Assembly: GCA_024231975.1 (NCBI GenBank)
Contig: JAAEQB010000122.1
Span: forward strand, 1-47,931
Reading direction: 5' to 3'
Origin: Allobosea sp.
Lineage (GTDB): Bacteria; Pseudomonadota; Alphaproteobacteria; Rhizobiales; Beijerinckiaceae
Length of the DNA stretch: 47,931 bases
Part shown: positions 42,844 through 47,931 of the stretch, in pieces
Layout of the letters: each line of letters opens with the position of its first letter
Numbering within the stretch: position 1 is the stretch's first letter
The notes under the pieces: model-generated
Databases searched by the model: none
Told to the model about the DNA's origin: nothing
What the model saw: the letters and a program-made list of their open reading frames with translations, nothing else
Made by a program: the position numbers and the translations under genes

Positions 42844-43474
42844 GCCCCGCCTCGCGTCCGACCGTCGCAGCCTGCGTGCGATTGACGACATCCAGCGCCT
42901 TGAAGATCGCGGTGATGTGCGCCTTGACGGTTTTCTCAGAGAGCTCAAGGTCGAACGCGATGGTCTTGTTCGGCTGGCCCTGGCTGATGCGGCGCAAGAC
43001 ATCGATCTGTCGATCGGTCAGGATGGGATCGCCATCGAAGCCTTTGCGGCGATGCCGGCCCTGATGCGTGCCGGCAACGTCGTGCAGGATCAAGGGCGGC
43101 ACATAGACATCGCCGTTGAGCACGATCGCGATCGCCGACATGAGCGTGTGCTGGCTCGCCGATTTCGGGACATAGCCGAGCGCGCCCTCGGCCAGCGCCT
43201 TGCGGGCGTCCTGCGGATCTTCCGAGGATGACAGGACGATCACCGGCAGATCCGGCCTGATCCGCCCGAATTCCGCGATCGCAAGCAATCCGCTCATGCC
43301 CTGCAAGACCAGATCGAGCACGACGAGATCGAGTTCCGGGTTTGCCCCCGCGAGTTGGAGGCCTTCGGCGGCATCGGCCGCCTGAAGAATGACGGTGTCG
43401 GGACCACTCTGCCGCAGCAATGCGGCGAGGCCTTCGCGCAGCACCGGATGATCGTCGACGATGAGGAGTTTCAT
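42836..43474 (-). CDS. LuxR-type (NarL/FixJ) response regulator
   Basis: A 212-residue protein started at MKLLIVDDHP. Receiver domain with acidic pocket D7-D8, phosphorylation site Asp54 in LVVLDLVLQG, then VIVLSSS and GYVPKSAS (Lys of the switch). A LuxR-type helix-turn-helix closes the protein (LTDRQIDVLRRISQGQPNKT IAFDLELSEKTVKAH). It is the probable phosphate acceptor of the neighbouring hybrid kinase. Convergent genes with overlapping ends mean the pair is not one transcript, and antisense effects are possible. Confidence 0.9.
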   Translation of the reverse strand: MKLLIVDDHPVLREGLAALLRQSGPDTVILQAADAAEGLQLAGANPELDLVVLDLVLQGMSGLLAIAEFGRIRPDLPVIVLSSSEDPQDARKALAEGALGYVPKSASQHTLMSAIAIVLNGDVYVPPLILHDVAGTHQGRHRRKGFDGDPILTDRQIDVLRRISQGQPNKTIAFDLELSEKTVKAHITAIFKALDVVNRTQAATVGREAGLI

Positions 43475-43673
43475 GCGCCCGATATCAGCGCGTTCCACCG
43501 GAATCGACAAGGGGCCAGAAGTCCTACGGCTCCCGAGCGAGCCTTACGACCGTCTCGCGACATGCATCCGATTTACTTCCCGCGCGGAAATCGGCAGATC
43601 TGACACACGGCACAGGTCCGTGCGGGTCACGCTGTCGCACAAGATCTCGAGCGAGCTGGATCGGAGCAGGCGG

Positions 43674-44141
43674 ATGATGAAGAAGGCGCTTGGGATGACG
43701 GCTTGCGTCGTCGCGGTCACGGCCTTGACGATCATTGCTGCGGCTCTGTTTTTCGGTTTGGTGTTCAGCGTGCTCGTCCCTGACAAGAGCGTTCTTCCGG
43801 GCGATGGCAGTGTCGGAATGCTCGGTTCGCCGCTCGGCGCGCTGGCGATTTTCATGGGGGGACTCCATGGCCCCATGTTGGGCTATCAAGCCGGACGAAA
43901 GTTGATGAGAACGACGGACGATCGGGCGTATGTCGCGCTGGTCCGGACAGGTTTCTGGATCTCCCTGGTCATGAGCGTATTGATCGTGTGGAGGGGATTG
44001 CACGGAGCATTCGAGGCCGTCAGTTATTATGGGCCGGTCAGCCTGTTCATGATCGTCGTTTTCGCATGTATGGCGCAGGATACGCTAAGGGAAATGAAGA
44101 TCGGGGATAACCTCGAAAGCCAAAATCTTGAATTAATATAA
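43674..44141 (+). CDS. Small membrane protein of unknown function
   Basis: A 155-residue protein; the ATG pair at 43674/43677 follows GGAGCAGGCGG. Four hydrophobic segments are seen: TACVVAVTALTIIAAALFFG, GALAIFMGGLHGPMLGY, GFWISLVMSVLIVW and VSLFMIVVFACMA. The tail is acidic. The frame extends upstream to 43461 but that part overlaps the divergent regulator start and is not protein-like. No family recognised. Confidence 0.65.
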   Translation: MMKKALGMTACVVAVTALTIIAAALFFGLVFSVLVPDKSVLPGDGSVGMLGSPLGALAIFMGGLHGPMLGYQAGRKLMRTTDDRAYVALVRTGFWISLVMSVLIVWRGLHGAFEAVSYYGPVSLFMIVVFACMAQDTLREMKIGDNLESQNLELI

Positions 44142-44176
44142 TGATAATCGACAGTCAGTAACATTCCGGGCGGGCC

Positions 44177-44920
44177 ATGATGTCGTCAATTGTCCCTCGA
44201 TCCGATGCCGATCTTGCCGAATTGATCGGCTCGGCGCCTTATCCGGTCGTGGTGCTTGCATCGACGGATGATTGCGTCCCCTGCATCCAGATCAAGCCTC
44301 TCATTCGGAAGCTGGCTCTTGAGTTCAGCACCAAAATGGCCCTTGTCGAAGTCACGGCGCAAGTCGCGCCGAATTTCATCAAGGCGCATCCGATCGACGG
44401 CTATCCCGCCGTGCTGCTGTTTCGCGGCGGCGTTCTCGCGGACTGCAGGACTGGCTATTTCGGCCAGCAGGAGACACGCTCCGCGATTACATCGTTTCTA
44501 GGTGTCGCTTGCGAAGCTGCGCCATCAAGCGAAGAAATCGCGTTCCAAAGGGCTCTCGCAGATGCAAGCGCTGCAGTGGACACGATCATGAAGGTCGCAG
44601 GCGACGCTCTCGCGCCGCATATCGAAGCGGTCATGCCCCAACTTCAAGCCGTGGAGGATCGCGCCAAGGCGGATCGTGAAGCGGGCAGACTTACGCCGGC
44701 CGAGGCGCAGGGATGGCGCGTTGCCGAATTGAAGCGGCTCTACCGGCCGTTTCAGGACAAGATCGATGCCCTTCGACTGGCGCAGGAACACGCCATGAAA
44801 ACCTACGAGGCACGGATGGAAGAGGGTTTGCGCGCGTTCGCGGACGCCGAGCCTCCACCCGCAGCGTCGCGCATGATGTGTCGCTCGGACGGTTCGATGT
44901 GCTGGATAGAGAACTCGTAA
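44177..44920 (+). CDS. Thioredoxin-fold protein with a helical C-terminal extension
   Basis: A 247-residue protein. Residues 1-115 are a thioredoxin fold: VVVLASTDDCVPCIQIKPLI has the active-site C33-V-P-C36, and GYPAVLLFRGG carries the cis-proline. There is no signal peptide, so it works in the cytoplasm. The C-terminal 130 residues are helical and charged (ALAPHIEAVMPQLQAVEDRA) and end with two cysteines (MMCRSDGSMCWIENS). CVPC replaces the usual CGPC, which should make the protein a weaker reductant. It lies 35 bp after the small membrane-protein gene. Confidence 0.8.
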   Translation: MMSSIVPRSDADLAELIGSAPYPVVVLASTDDCVPCIQIKPLIRKLALEFSTKMALVEVTAQVAPNFIKAHPIDGYPAVLLFRGGVLADCRTGYFGQQETRSAITSFLGVACEAAPSSEEIAFQRALADASAAVDTIMKVAGDALAPHIEAVMPQLQAVEDRAKADREAGRLTPAEAQGWRVAELKRLYRPFQDKIDALRLAQEHAMKTYEARMEEGLRAFADAEPPPAASRMMCRSDGSMCWIENS

Positions 44921-45293
44921 CCTCAAACATCGGCCCGAAGAGCGGAATGCGGCTTTGGAGAAAGCCGATGCTGCAAGTTGTTCGGTCCCGGCACCTGTTG
45001 GATTGGGCTGGACCTGAGTCGTTCAGATTCCGATGTCCAGCATTTGCGGATGGTCAGGCCCGTCGCCAACATCAATGCGGCGTCACCCGATGGTGTCGGG
45101 GCGCCCAAATGCGAACCCGCTCGACCCGCCCCACCGAGTGGTCCGTTGGATTGTGAGTGGATGGGCGCGGCGCCGCCGCTGAGAAAGCAAGGCATTCGAA
45201 GGGGTCGCAATATGTGTAAGCGGTGCCCCGATCGCACCTTCTTCGCAGGGGCCTGAGCGGTCAGTGTGACGATCCTGATTGGAGGGTCGTTTT

Positions 45294-45734
45294 GTGTCTA
45301 GGCTTGACCATAGACTTGAGCCGGAGGGCGAAGTCCGGCGCTTTGAGGTGATCAACGGTGCGATTGGCCGCCGTCGCTGGAGCGGCGATGAGCGGGCGCG
45401 GATCCTGGAGGAGACGCTGGTGCCAGGCGCGGTGGTGTCGGCGGTTGCCCGCCGCCATGGCCTGACGCCACAGCAATTGTTCACCTGGCGGCGCGAGGCG
45501 CGCAAGGCGGCGGAGGTGCTGCCTGCCTTCGTGCCGGCTGTGATTGCGCAGCCTGTGGCCGTAGTGTCGGAGGTGGGCGCATCGTCACGATCCTCGCGAC
45601 CCAGGCGCCGCGCGCAGAGACGCCGCGCGGCTGCGATCGAGATCGACGTCGCTGGCGTCAAGGTGACGATCGAAAATGGCGCCACGCGTGCCACGATCGA
45701 GGCAGTGATCGGCGCGCTGAAGGGCGGCGCGTGA
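45294..45734 (+). CDS. tnpA: IS66 accessory protein TnpA
   Basis: A 146-residue protein; GTG chosen because GGAGG lies eight bases before it. A helix-turn-helix of the IS66 Orf1 type is clear (GDERARILEETLVPGAVVSA, GLTPQQLFTWRREARK). The C-terminal part (IEIDVAGVKVTIENGATRAT) is also standard. Its stop overlaps the next start (GTGA), as is usual in this family. Confidence 0.85.
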   Translation: MSRLDHRLEPEGEVRRFEVINGAIGRRRWSGDERARILEETLVPGAVVSAVARRHGLTPQQLFTWRREARKAAEVLPAFVPAVIAQPVAVVSEVGASSRSSRPRRRAQRRRAAAIEIDVAGVKVTIENGATRATIEAVIGALKGGA

Positions 45735-46087
45735 TCGGCCCGACCGGCGCGGTCCGCGTCATGATCGCGACGAAGCCGGTCGACTTCCGCAAGGGCGCGG
45801 AGGGCCTGGCCGCGCTGGTGCGCGAGAACATGGGCGCCGATCCGTTCTCTGGCGCGGTCTATGTGTTCCGGGCGCGGCGCGCCGACCGGATCAAGCTGGT
45901 CTACTTCGATGGAACGGGCGTCTGCCTGTTCTCGAAGAGGCTGGAAGACGGCAAGTTCCAGTGGCCGACCATCGCCGACGGCGTCGTGCGACTGACAGCG
46001 GCACAGCTTCAGGCGTTGCTCGAAGGCCTCGACTGGCGACGGGTGCATGAACGGCGCGAGACACGGGTCCCCGTCGCGGCAAGTTGA
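45731..46087 (+). CDS. tnpB: IS66 accessory protein TnpB
   Basis: A 118-residue protein, full length for the family. VMIATKPVDFRKGAEGLAAL near the start, YVFRARRADRIKLVYFDGTG in the middle and CLFSKRLEDGKFQWP are the standard conserved blocks of IS66 Orf2. It is required for transposition together with TnpA and the DDE transposase. Note this TnpB is unrelated to the RNA-guided nuclease of the same name. Confidence 0.9.
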   Translation: MIGPTGAVRVMIATKPVDFRKGAEGLAALVRENMGADPFSGAVYVFRARRADRIKLVYFDGTGVCLFSKRLEDGKFQWPTIADGVVRLTAAQLQALLEGLDWRRVHERRETRVPVAAS

Positions 46088-46134
46088 TCGTTCCAGACTG
46101 GCAAGCCACTGTAATCCATGATTGAATCGGCTTC

Positions 46135-47610
46135 GTGAACAACGCGGCCAACCCACTGACCAGCGATCCGATCGCGCTTCGGGCGATGCTCGCGGAGGAG
46201 CGCGCCGAGAACGAGCGGCTGCGTCAGATCATCAAGGAGTTGCAGCGTCATCGCTTCGGGCGCCGGGCCGAGAGCCTGCCGCTCGATCAGCTCCTGCTCG
46301 GGCTCGAGGAGGCCGAGCAGCTCGAGGCCGAGGGCCTCGCCGGCGAGGAAGCAGCTGATCCCGTCAAGCATGCCGACCGGGCGAGGAAGCGTCGCGCCAA
46401 CCGTGGAGCACTGCCGGCGCACCTGCTGCGGGTCGAGCAGATCATCGACGTCCAGGACAAGACCTGCCCGTGCTGCCGGGGCGAGCTGCATGCGATGGGC
46501 GAGGATGTCTCCGAGCGTCTCGACATCGTCCCCGCCCAGTTCCGCGTGATCGTGACCCGTCGGCCGAAATACGCCTGCCGGGCCTGCGAGGAGGTCGTGG
46601 TGCAGGCGCCGGCACCCGCCCGGCTCGTTGAGGGCGGCATCCCGACCGAGGCAACGGTGGCCCATGTTCTGGTCGCCAAATACGCCGACCACCTGCCGCT
46701 TTATCGCCAGGCCCAGATCTATGGCCGGCAGGGCGTGAACCTGGACCGCTCGACCCTGGCTGACTGGGTCGGCAAGGCAGCCTTCCTCCTACGGCCGGTC
46801 CATGAGCGCTTGTTCGAGCGGCTGAAGGCATCGACCAAGCTCTTCGCCGACGAGACGACGGCGCCGGTGCTCGATCCCGGCCGCGGCCGGACCAAGACCG
46901 GCCAGCTCTTTGCCTACGCCCGTGACGAACGGCCCTGGGGCGGCGCAGACCCTCCTGGCGTGGCCTATCTCTATGCGCCCGACCGCAAGGCTGACCAGCC
47001 GATCCGGCATCTTCAAGGCTTCACCGGCGTGCTCCAGGTCGACGGCTATGCCGGCTACAAGGCGCTGGCCGAGAGGAATGCCGTGAGCCTGGCCTTCTGC
47101 TGGTCACACGTCCGGCGCAAGTTCTACGATCTCGCGCAAGGTGGCCCCGCGCCAATCGCCACGGAAGCGCTCGCGCGCATCGCGACGCTCTATCAGGTCG
47201 AGGCCGACATCAAAGGCTGCTCGGCCGAGGAACGCTGCGCCGCCCGGCAGGCCAGGAGCCGCCCCATTGTCGCGGCGCTGGAGCCGTGGCTCAAGGACAA
47301 GCTCGGCCTCGTCAGCCAGAAGAGCAAGCTTGCCGAGGCCATCCGCTACGCGCTCTCGCGCTGGGCCGGTCTCTCACGCTTCCTCGACGACGGCCGCGTC
47401 GAGATCGACTCCAACGTGGTCGAGCGCGCGATCCGACCGATCGCTTTGAACCGCAAGAACGCGCTCTTTGCCGGATCCGATGGCGGCGCCGAGCACTGGG
47501 CAGTCGTCGCCTCGCTCGTGGAGACCTCCAAGCTCAACGGCGTCGATCCGCAAGCCTACCTCGCCGACGTCATCGCCCGTATCGTCGCCGGCTGTCCGTC
47601 GTCAGATGAT
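46135..47610 (+). pseudogene. IS66 transposase TnpC, C-terminus replaced
   Basis: The GTG-started frame has the complete front: leucine-rich helix (LRQIIKELQRHRFGRRAE), zinc motif CPCC and CRAC, then the DDE core with LFADETTAPVLDPG, VDGYAGYKAL and DSNVVERAIRPIALNRKNAL. Recognisable sequence ends at VIARIVAGCPSS; the expected last 20 residues are replaced by about 40 residues read from IS3-family DNA (stop at 47721). Catalytic residues remain, but the element lacks its right end, so it cannot move by itself. Confidence 0.75.
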
Positions 47611-47823
47611 TTGAGACTGTTGCGGCGTCTCAGGAACGGAGGCTCTGGCTCATCTGGGTTTGAGGTTATGCGGCCTGCAGCTGATGCTGCAAGCGTCTCT
47701 GTTGGATGGTCTGGCGCTTGATCCTTTCGCGTTCGGTGAGGATGGCCTGCCCGCGGCCGAAGTAGACGTCGGCGGGCGTCAGGTTGCCGAGGCTCTCGTG
47801 GTAGCGGGCATGGTTGTACAACA
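47611..47823 (-). mobile_element. IS3-family remnant with a transposase C-terminus
   Basis: On the minus strand a frame ending with TAA at 47666 reads YNHARYHESLGNLTPADVYF, GRGQAILTERERIKRQTI and a Gln-rich end. This is the C-terminal end of OrfB of IS3-family transposases (rve integrase fold). The left part of the element is gone; at about 47823 the sequence changes to unrelated DNA. It has inserted into, and cut off, the IS66 transposase. Confidence 0.75.
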
Positions 47824-47829
47824 AGGCTT

Positions 47830-47931
47830 GAGAACGCCCACGGGATCGAGTTCCGCGAAGTTTTCTATCGGTATCACCCGTGGTTTGGCCGTGATGTCGG
47901 CATTCATGGCGTCGTAGCGAAGAGCGGCGGC
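47830..47931 (+). pseudogene. Fragment of an element-associated protein at the window edge
   Basis: A 34-codon open frame without a start reads ENAHGIEFREVFYRYHPWFG and then RDVGIHGVVAKSGG. The 'Y-R-Y-H-P-W-F-G' block resembles the short DUF5372-like proteins ('HPLYG') encoded in front of transposase or recombinase genes in some mobile elements. It begins exactly where the IS3 remnant ends, so it is a second broken element or the continuation of a third. Confidence 0.4.

Larger units (their letters stand above)
45216..47610 (+). mobile_element. IS66-family element, right end lost
   Basis: GTAAGCGGTGCCCCG at 45216 is a typical left end of IS66. The three accessory and transposase genes follow in order. 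The right end is missing: the reading frame of the transposase runs into IS3-family sequence near 47605-47610. The 295 bp to the left of the element, after the thioredoxin-fold gene, hold no gene I can support. Confidence 0.85.

Overview
High-GC DNA with GGAGG-type ribosome binding sites and a dense gene layout. The AapQ/AapM-type permease remnants, a tRNA-Asp of alphaproteobacterial type and the integrase style all suggest an alphaproteobacterium of the order Hyphomicrobiales. The genus cannot be fixed from the window; Bosea or Methylobacterium relatives are only a guess. Most of the window reads as accessory DNA.

Left edge (1-2.3 kb): the start of an L-serine dehydratase gene, then gene debris. 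The debris is a permease tail, an aapQ/aapM deletion chimera and the C-terminal piece of a tyrosine-recombinase-like integrase. Next comes a 50-bp 3' half of tRNA-Asp(GUC), which looks like an island attachment site. Its polarity puts island DNA on the right.

2.6-14 kb: a leftward operon with two NADAR-family genes around an M23-peptidase-like gene; small secreted proteins; a cluster of TTTTGACAT repeats; a VIT-VWA protein; a MerR regulator with a membrane protein; and an IS5/IS427-type insertion sequence.

13.5-41 kb: the core of interest. (A) A leftward operon, 23438 to 13516, encodes a coiled-coil protein, a ClpA/B-like AAA+ ATPase, a small radical-SAM protein, a zinc-ribbon/FHA protein, a PP2C phosphatase, an unknown protein, a Ser/Thr kinase with a long Sel1-repeat tail and a membrane protein. 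(B) Rightward genes, 23712-27050, encode a Sel1 protein, a secreted protein and a PAP2-type phosphatase. (C) A leftward operon, 32558 to 27066, ends in a HerA-like ATPase with a membrane partner. (D) A rightward operon, 32737-39738, encodes a possible ADP-ribosyltransferase-like protein, a DUF4258-like protein, an HTH/DUF4384-like protein, a TPR-CHAT protease and, overlapping it by ATGA, a glycine-rich repeat protein. A NERD nuclease follows. I read this as one candidate phospho-regulated, protease-centred conflict or stress system: kinase, phosphatase and FHA for signalling, AAA+ and HerA ATPases as machines, CHAT protease and nuclease as possible effectors. This is inference from content and layout.

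41-48 kb: a hybrid histidine kinase and a convergent LuxR-type response regulator, a small membrane protein, a thioredoxin-fold protein, then an IS66 element cut by an IS3-family remnant, which itself abuts another element fragment at the window edge.
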